From assembly GCA_002724925.1 (NCBI GenBank), contig PBQA01000016.1, positions 1 to 64,000 on the forward strand: a stretch of DNA of 64,000 nt, in the 5' to 3' direction. A program made the position numbers and the translations under genes. A model generated the notes under the pieces. It saw only the letters and a list, made by a program, of their open reading frames with translations, was not told the origin of the DNA and did not search any database. The DNA is from Oceanospirillaceae bacterium. Lineage in GTDB: Bacteria; Pseudomonadota; Gammaproteobacteria; Pseudomonadales; Oceanobacteraceae. Of the stretch, positions 38,530 through 47,979 are shown piece after piece (the stretch's first letter is position 1; each line of letters begins with the position of its first letter).

Positions 38530-39909
38530 ATGGCCGCGCGTAAATCCGATACCAAACTGTACGTTATCGACACCAATGTTCTGATTCATGATCCAGCAGC
38601 GATCCTGAACTTCGAAGAACATCAGGTCGTTATCCCCATGACAGTTCTGGAGGAGCTGGACAAACTTAAGATGGGAAAGGCATCCATCGCGACCGACTGC
38701 CGGGAGGCGATACGACAGATAGACCGCATCATCGGAGACGCTTCTCCGACAGAGATTGCTAAGGGCATTCCGATAGAGCGGCCCGACGGCGATTATCAGG
38801 GACACTTCTCAATACTGCTAGATACTTTCCACACTCCAAGCCGCGCTCTGCCAGACGACCTCAACGACAACAAGATCATCAACAGTCTGGTCACTCTTCA
38901 GGAAAAATACCCCAACCGTGAGACCATCCTGATCACTAAAGATATCAACATGCGGCTCAAAGCTCGTGGTTGTGGCGTCGGTGCTCAGGACTACCAGAAT
39001 GACCAGCTACTATCCGATGTGTCTCTTCTGGAAACCGGTTATCACCATATAGAAGGGTCTTTCTGGGAAACACAGGAGCAGGTAGAAACCTTCCATGATG
39101 AAACCGGCACCTATCACCGCATTCCTCGCCACCAGCTGCCAGAAGACATCATTATTAACCGCTTCATCAGCGACGATAAGGGGTTCATTGGCAAGGTTCA
39201 TCAGATAGGAGAAGAAGCCGCGCTGATTAAAGATCTGCCCTACGAACAGATGATGCAGACCAATGCCTGGGGCTTGAAGCCGAGAGACCCTGCGCAAGCG
39301 ATGGCACTTAACCTCTTGCTCGATCCTGATATCCACCTGGTCACGTTATCGGGGCAAGCTGGCTCAGGTAAAACCATACTGGCACTCGCCGCTGCCATTG
39401 AGATGACAGTCGCAACCGGGCAATTCCGCCGCATCATCGCGACGCGCAGCACTCGCGGACTCGATGAAGATATCGGCTTTCTGCCGGGCACCGAAGCCGA
39501 GAAGATGGAGCCATGGCTTGGTGCGATCACAGATAACCTTGAGGCACTCCACTGTGATGACGAAAACGCCACCAGCAGCGTCGACTACATTCTGCAGAAA
39601 GTGCCACTGCAGTTTAAATCACTGAACTATATCCGTGGGCGAAGCTTCCAGCACAGCCTCATTCTTATCGACGAATGCCAGAACCTGACGCCTCACCAGA
39701 TGAAAACCATCATCACGCGCGCTGGCGCTGGCAGTAAAGTGATCTGCTTAGGAAACCTCGCCCAGATCGACACGCCCTACCTGAATCCGATCAGTTCTGG
39801 CCTGACGTACCTGATCGAGCGATTCAAACACTTCCCGCACGGCGGCACGATACATCTGCAGGGATCTCCGCGCTCTGAACTTGCTGAGTATGCGGAGGCG
39901 CATCTTTGA
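38530..39909 (+). CDS. PhoH-like ATPase with N-terminal PIN domain
   Basis: Residues about 8-150 form a PIN domain (YVIDTNVLIHDP with Asp at 13 and 20, DCREAIR, ITKDINMRLKARG). Residues about 250-450 form a PhoH P-loop ATPase (LSGQAGSGKTILALAAA Walker A; LILIDECQNLTPHQMKT Walker B). PIN-PhoH proteins unwind and cleave RNA in vitro in mycobacteria. Length 459 aa is normal. AGGAG lies 9 nt before the ATG. It is followed by a terminator and stands alone. Confidence 0.92.
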   Translation: MAARKSDTKLYVIDTNVLIHDPAAILNFEEHQVVIPMTVLEELDKLKMGKASIATDCREAIRQIDRIIGDASPTEIAKGIPIERPDGDYQGHFSILLDTFHTPSRALPDDLNDNKIINSLVTLQEKYPNRETILITKDINMRLKARGCGVGAQDYQNDQLLSDVSLLETGYHHIEGSFWETQEQVETFHDETGTYHRIPRHQLPEDIIINRFISDDKGFIGKVHQIGEEAALIKDLPYEQMMQTNAWGLKPRDPAQAMALNLLLDPDIHLVTLSGQAGSGKTILALAAAIEMTVATGQFRRIIATRSTRGLDEDIGFLPGTEAEKMEPWLGAITDNLEALHCDDENATSSVDYILQKVPLQFKSLNYIRGRSFQHSLILIDECQNLTPHQMKTIITRAGAGSKVICLGNLAQIDTPYLNPISSGLTYLIERFKHFPHGGTIHLQGSPRSELAEYAEAHL

Positions 39910-39938
39910 CGCCCTGCCAACCCTGAACTATAAACAGT

Positions 39939-39966
39939 AGAGGGCCGTCGCGCCCTCTTACTTTTT
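39939..39966 (+). terminator. terminator of phoH-like gene
   Basis: AGAGGGC and GCCCTCT form a 7-bp stem, followed by TACTTTTT. Confidence 0.8.
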
Positions 39967-39994
39967 ATACACAATCAGGTCATGGATAAGGATT

Positions 39995-40420
39995 ATGAGA
40001 TATCTGCTCGCATGTATGTTACTGAGCGCTTTTCTGCCTGCAATGGCAGCCGACGAAGAGTCGGTAGAAAGAATCTACGAGCTTGAATTTGAAACAGATT
40101 CCAGTTGGGCGAGTATCGAAATTCGCGACGACGCCGTCTTCGTAAACGCCCCAGCAGACAGTGCCATGAGTATCACCGCCAAAGATGGGCTGCGTGCTTA
40201 TAATATTTCACCAAAGAAGATATATCTGAGGGCTAAGTCTCGGGGCGTTGTGAATATGAATCTTTTCGTACGCTCAAAGAATAACGTACTCGGGTTAACA
40301 CTGTGCAAGGGGTCGCGTAACAGCTACAGCTGGATTAAATCCGATGAGTCGCGCCAGAAGAATGACCTGAAAGAACCAGATCACTGCGAGCAACACGCGC
40401 TAGTTCTTAATCTCTTCTGA
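39995..40420 (+). CDS. exported protein of unknown function
   Basis: The 141-aa product starts with a signal peptide (LLACMLLSAFLPAMA, cleavage before ADEES). The mature chain is beta-rich with no recognised domain, and has two cysteines (TLCKG and DHCEQ) that could form a disulphide. It ends in ALVLNLF, which is reminiscent of an outer-membrane C-terminus but the protein is too small to be sure. It stands alone between terminators. Confidence 0.6.
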   Translation: MRYLLACMLLSAFLPAMAADEESVERIYELEFETDSSWASIEIRDDAVFVNAPADSAMSITAKDGLRAYNISPKKIYLRAKSRGVVNMNLFVRSKNNVLGLTLCKGSRNSYSWIKSDESRQKNDLKEPDHCEQHALVLNLF

Positions 40421-40485
40421 TAGAAGAGTCTCTACTTCCGGACGGTCAGAGTGTTATCTATTCACCTGACCGCCCTACGGGTGAC

Positions 40486-40731
40486 TCAATGACGAAGGAT
40501 GTCTTCCGTAAAGTCTCCTTTAAACATAGGAATTTCGTGCAATTCCTTTTCCCCTTCCAGGCCGAAATACATCCGGCTGTCTTCCGGCGGGAATACCTTA
40601 AGATTTGACTGTGTGCTGATCACACGCTCTCCATGCATCATGTCTTTCATCTTAAGGTAGATCTCTTCGTAACTATCGCCTTTAAGCTCAATCTCTACTT
40701 CGGTAGTAAAGCGGAACGACATCTTAGCCAT
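40486..40731 (-). CDS. small conserved-looking protein, unknown
   Basis: The 81-aa product is soluble with a beta-strand-rich start (SFRFTTEVEIELKG), a helix (SYEEIYLKMKDMM) and an acidic end. GGAGAA lies before the ATG. No family is recognised. It is a single gene on the same strand as, but 160 nt downstream of, the antiporter gene. Confidence 0.6.
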   Translation of the reverse strand: MAKMSFRFTTEVEIELKGDSYEEIYLKMKDMMHGERVISTQSNLKVFPPEDSRMYFGLEGEKELHEIPMFKGDFTEDILRH

Positions 40732-40891
40732 GACAGTTCTCCTTAATACATCTCGTTGGGTACTGACTCAGGCTAGTCGGTTTTCAGTCTCAAAAAAGTA
40801 AAATTTGTTTCAGTATGCAAAATTAAACTGACTAGACCTGTTGCCAAAACCGTGAGGTATAACGGTTACATGAATTGGTAATACAACGGTT

Positions 40892-42457
40892 TCACTCAGT
40901 CACAGAAAGGAGATGTCGTGACTCCTCCGCGAACCCCGTCCCTACCTCTGCGTAGTAGTTGAAGACAACATCTACGCCCAATTCAAGAAGCTGACTTCGT
41001 TCATCTTCATAACGAGCTACCGCCGCAGTTTTCCCTTTGTAGCCAGCTATTTTCATCATCTGTAACGTGGCCAGCATTTCCTGCTGGGACGGGAGCGCCA
41101 GCATGACAAGACGGATGTCACAAGCAGAGGCCTGCTGCCAGAACTCGAGATCGTCAGCGTCACCTGAGATGACATTAAAAGACTCGCTGCGCAGCTTTTC
41201 AGCGCGGTCTGTGTCAGATTCGAGCCCCCATGCACTTGAGGTATCATTGCCATGCAGTGCCTGATAAGCACCCTTTCCAACGCGACCCATACCGACAACC
41301 AATACATCAAAAGAAGATGGTAGCTTCAGCGACTGATGCGCACCTTCGCGCTCAAAACGATTTATCGTTTTGTACATACGCGCATAAATGGAATGCGCAC
41401 GACGGAAAAGCACGTTGCTGATAAGAAAAGAAACCGACATAGCCAGGGCAATCATCACCAGCCACTCGTCACCTAACCAGGCTTGCTTCACGCCCATATC
41501 GGCCACAATAAGACCAAACTCACTGTAGTTGCTCAGCGCTAATGCTGTGAGATAGGCGGTACGACCGGACAGTCCGAAAAGAATAAACGTAAAATAGAAA
41601 AGTACGAACTTAACCACGAGCAGGAGCGTCAGCCCCGCCGTCACGTAAAGCATCTCCAGTGTTGGCAACGCAGCGAAACCGATTGATAAGAAAAAACCAA
41701 TAAGGAAAAGATCCTTGAAGCTCATCAGTGTTTTATACAGCTCTGACGACTTATTGTGCCCGGCGACCAGTACGCCAAGGATCAGGGCACCAAGATCGCC
41801 CTTAACTCCAAGGGCATCAAACAGTTCGTAGCCACCTAGCGCAAGAAACAGCCCCGTCAGCGGTAGCAATTCGCCATGACCTGAACGCTCCATAATCCAA
41901 TAGAGCACGGGTCTGAGTAGAGGCAGTAAGAACAATGCGAGAGCCCACTCATCCGGTATTTTACCGGTCGCCGCGACCAGAAAAACAACCGCAACAATGT
42001 CCTGAACAATAAGAATGCCCAACGCCAGACGCCCATGCCGGACTTTCAACTCAGACGCCTCTTCAAGCATTTTGACGACCGCGACGGTCGACGAAAAACT
42101 CAGTGCAAACGCAACCAGCGCCGCCGTTACCAGATCGACTTCAAAAATCTGACTCAGGCCCAGCCACGTCGGCACGGGTAAGGCCGCGATACCCAGAAGA
42201 ATCCAGGTACCGCTCTGCACCAGCGTCCCTCCCCAGACTTCTTTGCGGATTAACGTGCGTACATCCAGTTTGAGCCCAATGGTGAATAGCATGAGCGTGA
42301 TTCCGAGAGAGGCCAGCTCATCAAGCAGAGGCGTCGCTTCGCGCCCTAATACATTGAGAACGAAACCTGCAACCAGAAAACCAATCAGAGGAGGAAGACT
42401 GAACTGTCTCGCCACCAGACCAAACACAAAGGCAATCAGAATCCAGAGAAAATCCAT
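40892..42457 (-). CDS. KefB-type CPA2 cation:proton antiporter with TrkA_N domain
   Basis: Residues 1-370 hold about twelve spans of a CPA2 sodium/hydrogen exchanger (LPPLIGFLVAGFVLNVLG, LMLFTIGLKLDVRTL, FSSTVAVVKMLEE, LGALILGVLVAGH). A cytosolic Rossmann domain follows near 388 (DVLVVGMGRVGKGAYQAL), as in the potassium-efflux KefB and KefC proteins. There is no TrkA_C. At 521 aa the length is a little short of KefB (about 600). It likely moves K+ or Na+ against protons. It is followed upstream by the large exported protease gene on the same strand, 38 nt away. Confidence 0.88.
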   Translation of the reverse strand: MDFLWILIAFVFGLVARQFSLPPLIGFLVAGFVLNVLGREATPLLDELASLGITLMLFTIGLKLDVRTLIRKEVWGGTLVQSGTWILLGIAALPVPTWLGLSQIFEVDLVTAALVAFALSFSSTVAVVKMLEEASELKVRHGRLALGILIVQDIVAVVFLVAATGKIPDEWALALFLLPLLRPVLYWIMERSGHGELLPLTGLFLALGGYELFDALGVKGDLGALILGVLVAGHNKSSELYKTLMSFKDLFLIGFFLSIGFAALPTLEMLYVTAGLTLLLVVKFVLFYFTFILFGLSGRTAYLTALALSNYSEFGLIVADMGVKQAWLGDEWLVMIALAMSVSFLISNVLFRRAHSIYARMYKTINRFEREGAHQSLKLPSSFDVLVVGMGRVGKGAYQALHGNDTSSAWGLESDTDRAEKLRSESFNVISGDADDLEFWQQASACDIRLVMLALPSQQEMLATLQMMKIAGYKGKTAAVARYEDERSQLLELGVDVVFNYYAEVGTGFAEESRHLLSVTE

Positions 42458-42495
42458 AAACCGTCTCTACATATAGTGAGGAAATAAGACAGCGA

Positions 42496-45279
42496 TCAAA
42501 AAGCTGCCTGTATACCGAAATATCCCTGAGTTTCAGACCCAATGCCTTGAAGCCCCTGAGCGACACCAAGCACGACCGGCACCAACGCCCGATATCCAAC
42601 AATACTGTTTAACCGTAATTCTACGCCGGTTCCCACCATAGCTTCAGGGTCATCGGACTCCGTCCAGGCCCGGCCACGTTCAAGAAATACCCGAAGCTCC
42701 AGGTCATCCAAGCCTAAGGGCCAGATCCCCCAGTTGTCATTGATGGAACTCAATTGCGCGGCATAGACCAGCCTCTCCCTGTCGTAGTAACGTCCAAACT
42801 GATTACCTGAATCGAATCCGCGCAGGCTTAGTTGTTCACGACCGAACAGTGCGTAGTCTTCCTGTGGTGGTAAACCACCGAGCTGCCAGCCCGGCGCCTC
42901 TTCAGACGCGAAGCCAGTGTTCAGTGAGAACATCAGGGAATGGCGCCCCGGCAGGTCGAACATGTAATTAAATCCGGGCTGAACGTGCACACCTGAGAAG
43001 TCGTCATTAAGCAGAGAAAAGTCTTCTGCAACCAATTCTGCCCCCGGCCCGAATCCTCCCGGAGAATGCATCAACCCACGCTGATCATTAAACGTTAATG
43101 CCAGGCCTATGCTGTGCCTTTCAGCAGCCCTCTCCCCAGAAATAACCACACCTGGCTCGACGCTATCAATGGAAATGCGGCGACTGACCAACCCGGAGTG
43201 AAGCCCGAGCCGGTCCCGCATTGCCTGAACCAACCAGTTTCGCTGAAGGCGCCACTGCTGATCTTTAATCACGGTAAAACCGGGAACGGTATCGTTGAAG
43301 TCGTACAGTTCATTCTCAACATCGTAGCCCAGAAGCCAACGCTGATACTGGTATACCAATGTCATATCGAACGCCTTCTGCTCAGTGCCATAGGCAAGGT
43401 CGACCTGATAGTTATGGCGGCCCAACGCATCCGTACCTCCGGTACTCAAGCCGACATAGCGGGTATCTTCAGTGCCATAGAATACGGGTAACCAGTAATG
43501 CGGGCGAAGCGTCGACCAGGGCTCGTAGGCTTCCGGCGCAGACGCTTCAACACGCTCAACATCGACGGAGCGCGTTGCCGCCGTTTGATATTCGACCTGT
43601 CCGTGCGCCAGAGGTAAGGATGTATTTTTCAACAGATAGCCGCCCGCCGTATATTCCTGTAACCACAGTCGGTCTCCTGTGATCCAGGGGTCGAACGATT
43701 TCGTTACATCCACATCATCTGAAGCTAACGACAGAGCGCTGCCATCCTGCCACTCATACATGCCAAACTTCCCGGCGTAATCGGCAACAAACAATAGTCG
43801 ATCATCGGTAGTGAATCGCGGCTGCGCTTCGTTCGCCGAAGAGTCTGTCAGCAAGGTCCAGTCACTGTTACTCACATCTTTGCTGGCAAGCTCCCAGGAC
43901 CGCCCCGGAGTTTTATAGGCGGCAATAATCTGTGTACCGTCGTTATTAATATCGAATGCGCCAACGTATTCTCCATAGTTGCCCCGCCATAGCAGAGTCT
44001 CAGAACCATCCGGTGACAATAACAAAAGATGACTGAATCCCGCCCGGAAGCTGGTGTAGAGAAAGCCAGAGCCGTCAGGCAGCCAGCGAGCATCGGCGAC
44101 CCGGGCGTCTGTCGTCAGAGGTGTCCAGGCGCCTCCTTCCAACAACCACAGATCAGCAGAGTAGCGGCCGCTGGCGTACGTCAGAGCGCGCACCGCAATG
44201 ATCCGGCCGTCTGGTGTGACATCAATCGAAGTAATGTCTCTGCCATCAGCAATATCAGCACATTCAACATCTACGCCCGTGCAGCGCTGCAACACAGGCC
44301 TATCTTCATCATCCCTGGCCACGTAATAGACCGCCTGCCCATCAGAGCCACTGACTTGCTGACGCAACGTACTCGCAGGTAACTGCCCCGCCGTCACCGC
44401 TGTGGCGGTATCCTCGCCACCAAACCTTTGCTCCATCGCGATGCGGAAGCCAGCCCAGAGCGACTCAAAATCACGTCCATAAACGCGCCGCGCTGAACTA
44501 TTGAGCATCAGGTAAGGAACAATCTCACCGCTATAAAGACTCAGCCACATCTGTAGCTTTTCCTCACCATAGGTCTGAATCAGATATTCGATAAAAAACG
44601 CGCCATACAGATAGTATTGCCCGTATGGCCATTCACGACTGCTGATCGCTGCTTCGCCGAGGGATGCGAATTCGCCACTCCGAACTTCCTCGCGCATTTG
44701 CATCTCATACCAGCTCGACGCCAAACGCCCCGTTCCCGCTTCGTAATCGGTTTCCAGATAAACCGCCAGACCTTCAATCAACATCGGGGAAATCAACGAG
44801 TGTGGAAAGAAGAACAGAACGCGCCCGAACACCGACCGGAATCTCTCTGGAGCACCACGCCCCATTTCCATATGTAGAATATGTACGTACTCATGCCGAA
44901 TCAGCAGTGCCAGCCAGTCGTCATAATTCTCAAGGCCATTGAGGTCATGCGGAGGCGTGAGATAAAGCCGTATCTGCGAAAACGGAAAGAATGTCGCCCA
45001 CCCGTTTGCAATGTCCTGATCATCAGAAAGTACCAGCTGGGTCTTTGCCGCCGGAGGCGTGGTGAAGAACGGCATCAATTCACTGTGGGCCTGCTCGGCG
45101 ATATTCAGCGAATGCAGAGCCAGTGTCTCATATGCGGGGTCTGAAGCTGGATAGTGAGCGTCAAAATGTTCAGAACTGCGGGTGAGCCAGCCCTCCGCTC
45201 CCGGACCGTCCCATGCCACCGGTTCTGCGTTTATATACAGAGGAAAGAACAGCAGAAATAAGAAAAAACGACGAAACAT
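42496..45279 (-). CDS. gluzincin peptidase - beta-propeller - outer-membrane barrel protein
   Basis: From the ATG at 45279 (GGAAGG 7 nt upstream) the protein is 927 aa. The signal peptide is FFLFLLFFPLYINA. The peptidase domain has the zinc motif HEYVH at 129-133 and the third ligand Glu169 in MLIEGLAVYLE. Residues about 300-600 contain TolB/WD40-like repeats (DVTPDGRIIAV, ARWLPDGSGFLYTS, FDINNDGTQIIA). The C-terminal 300 residues are strand-rich with FGREQLSLRGFDSGN, like Omp85/surface-antigen barrels, and end in FGIQAAF. It likely sits in the outer membrane. An upstream ATG at 45489 is rejected because it precedes the signal peptide by 70 non-family residues. Confidence 0.75.
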   Translation of the reverse strand: MFRRFFLFLLFFPLYINAEPVAWDGPGAEGWLTRSSEHFDAHYPASDPAYETLALHSLNIAEQAHSELMPFFTTPPAAKTQLVLSDDQDIANGWATFFPFSQIRLYLTPPHDLNGLENYDDWLALLIRHEYVHILHMEMGRGAPERFRSVFGRVLFFFPHSLISPMLIEGLAVYLETDYEAGTGRLASSWYEMQMREEVRSGEFASLGEAAISSREWPYGQYYLYGAFFIEYLIQTYGEEKLQMWLSLYSGEIVPYLMLNSSARRVYGRDFESLWAGFRIAMEQRFGGEDTATAVTAGQLPASTLRQQVSGSDGQAVYYVARDDEDRPVLQRCTGVDVECADIADGRDITSIDVTPDGRIIAVRALTYASGRYSADLWLLEGGAWTPLTTDARVADARWLPDGSGFLYTSFRAGFSHLLLLSPDGSETLLWRGNYGEYVGAFDINNDGTQIIAAYKTPGRSWELASKDVSNSDWTLLTDSSANEAQPRFTTDDRLLFVADYAGKFGMYEWQDGSALSLASDDVDVTKSFDPWITGDRLWLQEYTAGGYLLKNTSLPLAHGQVEYQTAATRSVDVERVEASAPEAYEPWSTLRPHYWLPVFYGTEDTRYVGLSTGGTDALGRHNYQVDLAYGTEQKAFDMTLVYQYQRWLLGYDVENELYDFNDTVPGFTVIKDQQWRLQRNWLVQAMRDRLGLHSGLVSRRISIDSVEPGVVISGERAAERHSIGLALTFNDQRGLMHSPGGFGPGAELVAEDFSLLNDDFSGVHVQPGFNYMFDLPGRHSLMFSLNTGFASEEAPGWQLGGLPPQEDYALFGREQLSLRGFDSGNQFGRYYDRERLVYAAQLSSINDNWGIWPLGLDDLELRVFLERGRAWTESDDPEAMVGTGVELRLNSIVGYRALVPVVLGVAQGLQGIGSETQGYFGIQAAF

Positions 45280-45396
45280 AATCAGCCTTCCATGAAGAGT
45301 CACGTCATCATATCCGAGTCTTGTTACTCCGCAAGGTGTATTGAACGGGCGCGTGCCGTAAACTGCGCGCTTTGACTTCTCAGCCGGAATCGTACG

Positions 45397-46209
45397 ATGG
45401 AACTTGATATTATTTACCAGGACGAGCACCTGGTTGCCATCAATAAACCCAGTGGTCTGCTCGTGCATCGCAGCGAAATTGACCGCCACGAAACTGCGTT
45501 TGCCTTGCAGTTGGTGCGTAACCAGTTAGGCCAGCGAGTCTACCCGGTGCACAGACTGGATAAACCGACATCCGGTGTGCTTGTATTCGCGCGCCAACCA
45601 GAAACGGCCAGCCTGGTCGTAGAACAGTGGCGCCAGCGAGATGTAGAAAAGCACTACCTGGCAATCGTTCGTGGCTACATGCCGGATTTCACCCACCTCG
45701 ACTACGCCATGTCGCCGCCAGTCGACAAGTACGCAAAGCATGAGCGTGTTAAGCCGCCCCAGGAAGCAATCACAGATTTCACCTCATTGGCTCAGGTCGA
45801 GATACCTGTGGCCATCGATAAGTATCCGCAGTCACGATACTCATTGATTGACTGTCGGCCTCATACAGGACGCAAACACCAAATACGTCGGCATCTTAAA
45901 CACCTCAGTCACCCGATCATTGGCGACGCACGCTACGGCAAGGGACGTCACTCCCGATACTTCCGCGATCATATGGATGCACCAAGATTACTGTTACATG
46001 CCTGGTCACTGGAGATGCTCCACCCATACACAGGTGAACTGCTCACTCTGATAGCCCGACCGGACCGGATCATGCGTCAACTTTTCGACCGCTTTGACTG
46101 GAACCTGGCCTTGCCGGAAACACTGCTGTCAGAGCTCCAGCACCCGCCACATCCTTCAATGGATGCCTTCTTACTACCCGCAGAGGTTCGAAACCCTGAT
46201 AAACCGTGA
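45397..46209 (+). CDS. truC: tRNA pseudouridine(65) synthase TruC
   Basis: TruC makes pseudouridine at tRNA position 65. The RluA-type motif VYPVHRLDKPTSGVLVFA holds the catalytic Asp in HRLDKPTSG near residues 52-60. Further family motifs are KHYLAIVRG, CRPHTGRKHQIRRHL and PIIGDARYGKGRH. Length 270 aa is close to the E. coli enzyme. It is divergent from the exported protease gene and is followed by the DnaA-box-rich region. Confidence 0.92.
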   Translation: MELDIIYQDEHLVAINKPSGLLVHRSEIDRHETAFALQLVRNQLGQRVYPVHRLDKPTSGVLVFARQPETASLVVEQWRQRDVEKHYLAIVRGYMPDFTHLDYAMSPPVDKYAKHERVKPPQEAITDFTSLAQVEIPVAIDKYPQSRYSLIDCRPHTGRKHQIRRHLKHLSHPIIGDARYGKGRHSRYFRDHMDAPRLLLHAWSLEMLHPYTGELLTLIARPDRIMRQLFDRFDWNLALPETLLSELQHPPHPSMDAFLLPAEVRNPDKP

Positions 46210-46940
46210 CCTGCGCACGGTTACCCACACTTTCTGTGGATAACTTTATGGATAAGTTTTTCAAAAGTGGCTGGAACCCGCATGGTACAAGGGACGCTGT
46301 CATTTTGCTGAAAAAATTAACAGTAAATTTTTCTATATAAATCAGCAACTTATAGATTGACAATCCTATCGATAAGAATTTGACACTATCCTGTCAGTCC
46401 GGTGGCGCCACTGAGATTTCATGTGCATAAGAAGTTTTAAATAGTTTTCAGGTGTCAACACCTGAACGCAGGTTTTGAAGCTTTTTTTTGAAAAAATGTC
46501 GTAGTTTGTCCCGCCATAGTTTCCCACAATTTCTGTGGATAACTGTGTGAGTAATAATTTAAAAACTCAGCCCAGCCCCGATAAAATGGGCATAAAGCTT
46601 AAATTGTATATTTTTTAATCAAGTAAAAAATGTATATTTTTCAATGACTTACGAAAATCAATAGATACTTTCATATTTTCTACGCCAGATTGACACATTT
46701 ATTCGGCCACTTTTGAAGATGTGCATAACAACGCACCAAAATAAACCCAGGCGCACTGAAAAAACCCCGAAACCGGCGTTGACATTCTATTTTCTGACTG
46801 GAATCAGAAGAGGCCTGCAAATACACTGAAAACCTTCCCCTCTGGATAATAGATAGCATAAATTGTGGATAACCTCAGTCAGCCCACGTAATGACTGATG
46901 TCAGGTTATTCACAAGTGTCAAGCCCACATTCCTGATGCA
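46210..46940. other. origin-like region: cluster of DnaA boxes with AT-rich stretches
   Basis: No gene is seen in about 730 nt. It has six exact matches to TTATNCACA on either strand: TGTGGATAA at 46236-46244, 46534-46542 and 46864-46872; TGTGCATAA at 46422-46430 and 46720-46728; and TTATTCACA at 46906-46914. Near matches lie at 46222, 46248 and 46841. AT-rich stretches at 46310-46360 and 46595-46660 could unwind. There are no GATC sites that I can find. This pattern fits a chromosomal origin or a DnaA-titration locus; dnaA, dnaN and mnmG are not nearby, so the choice is open. Confidence 0.55.
46447..46466. promoter_or_regulatory. perfect 20-bp palindrome in origin-like region
   Basis: TTCAGGTGT-CA-ACACCTGAA has perfect 9-bp arms. 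It sits inside the DnaA-box cluster, away from any promoter I can identify, and looks like a dimeric-protein site. Confidence 0.5.
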
Positions 46941-46941
46941 T

Positions 46942-46966
46942 AAAAAAACCCGCCGAGGCGGGTTTC
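46942..46966 (-). terminator. terminator of dsbC
   Basis: On the minus strand AAACCCGCC-TC-GGCGGGTTT is followed by a T-run of seven, directly downstream of dsbC. Confidence 0.9.
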
Positions 46967-46992
46967 TAACATGGTGCACCAGCATTGGCCGA

Positions 46993-47850
46993 TTATATTC
47001 CCAGTCGCTCTGCAAGCTTATCTGCTTCCATGTAACCCGGAATCAGCTGGCCATCAGAGGTAACGATCGCAGGCGTGCCACCAACGCCAATCGCACGCCC
47101 AAGGTTGTATTGAGCGGCCACCGGCGACTCACAAGAGCCCGAAGCCACCAGTGCCTGCATTTCTCCACGTTTTTCATCAAACGCCTTCATGGCAGGCTCC
47201 CGGTCAGACGCTGAAGCGTTGCGCACCCGGCTATACGCTCCTGAGAGTTCGCCCTGCAGTGACTTAATCTCAGTCATGGCTTGTGCACGATCGTCCTGAT
47301 CCTGACACCACACATAGTTAACCTTGTTGTAAGACTCGGTATAACCGCCAGTCTGATCAAAGATGCCAGCACGCGGATACGCCAGGTAGCGAACGGTTAT
47401 ACCTTTCGCATTGATATCATCCATCTCGCGATGAAGTTTCTGGCAGTAGCCGCAATCGATGTCTGTGAACACATTGATGACGGCCTTTTCATCCCCTTGC
47501 GCAGGGAATACGACTGTGTCTTCATTGGGGATCGATGCCATCTCCTTCTTACGCAGCGTTACTTTGCGCAGATCACTGACATTATCAAGTCCACCCTCGC
47601 TGAACTTATACAGAGTGTTCTGATAGATCAGATAATTCAGGTCCGGCGTTATATGCATTAAAGAGCCGTCGATCATCACCACTTCATAGATCTGCCCCTC
47701 GCCCAGCGATACCACTTCAGTAACATCCGCCCGCGGGCCAAGTACTTCTTTCATCTTGGCTTCAATGGTTTCTTTCAGCTTCGCATTATCAGCGAGAGCC
47801 GGTGCACTCATCAGCATGGCAGCGACCAGCGCGGTCAATGTCTTTTTCAT
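46993..47850 (-). CDS. dsbC: thiol:disulfide interchange protein DsbC
   Basis: DsbC is a periplasmic disulphide isomerase. The start at 47850 (MKKTLTALVAAMLMSAPALA) gives a proper signal peptide; an upstream start at 47940 adds 30 unlikely residues. The mature N-terminal dimerisation domain is followed by a thioredoxin fold with the active site DIDCGYCQKLH and, later, the cis-Pro loop GVGGTPAIV. The length is a little over typical. It lies just downstream of rplS on the same strand, behind a terminator. Confidence 0.94.
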   Translation of the reverse strand: MKKTLTALVAAMLMSAPALADNAKLKETIEAKMKEVLGPRADVTEVVSLGEGQIYEVVMIDGSLMHITPDLNYLIYQNTLYKFSEGGLDNVSDLRKVTLRKKEMASIPNEDTVVFPAQGDEKAVINVFTDIDCGYCQKLHREMDDINAKGITVRYLAYPRAGIFDQTGGYTESYNKVNYVWCQDQDDRAQAMTEIKSLQGELSGAYSRVRNASASDREPAMKAFDEKRGEMQALVASGSCESPVAAQYNLGRAIGVGGTPAIVTSDGQLIPGYMEADKLAERLGI

Positions 47851-47926
47851 ATCTGTGCTCTTATACATCGTATGTGACTTTATCTCGATAGGCTGACCAT
47901 AACAGGAAACCGTATCTGTCAGGCAC

Positions 47927-47954
47927 AAAAAAGCGGGCACAAGGCCCGCTTTTC
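47927..47954 (-). terminator. terminator of rplS operon
   Basis: On the minus strand AAGCGGGC-CTTGT-GCCCGCTT is followed by a T-run, between rplS and dsbC. Confidence 0.88.
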
Positions 47955-47979
47955 GGTAAAGAAAGGTATTCCCGAAGGA

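Noticed and set aside
38261-38584. 107-aa plus-strand frame before the phoH-like gene
   Set aside because: It starts at TTG without a ribosome site, overlaps the phoH start and has no family.
45280-45489. 70-aa N-terminal extension of the exported protease
   Set aside because: It precedes a clear signal peptide and runs into truC on the other strand.
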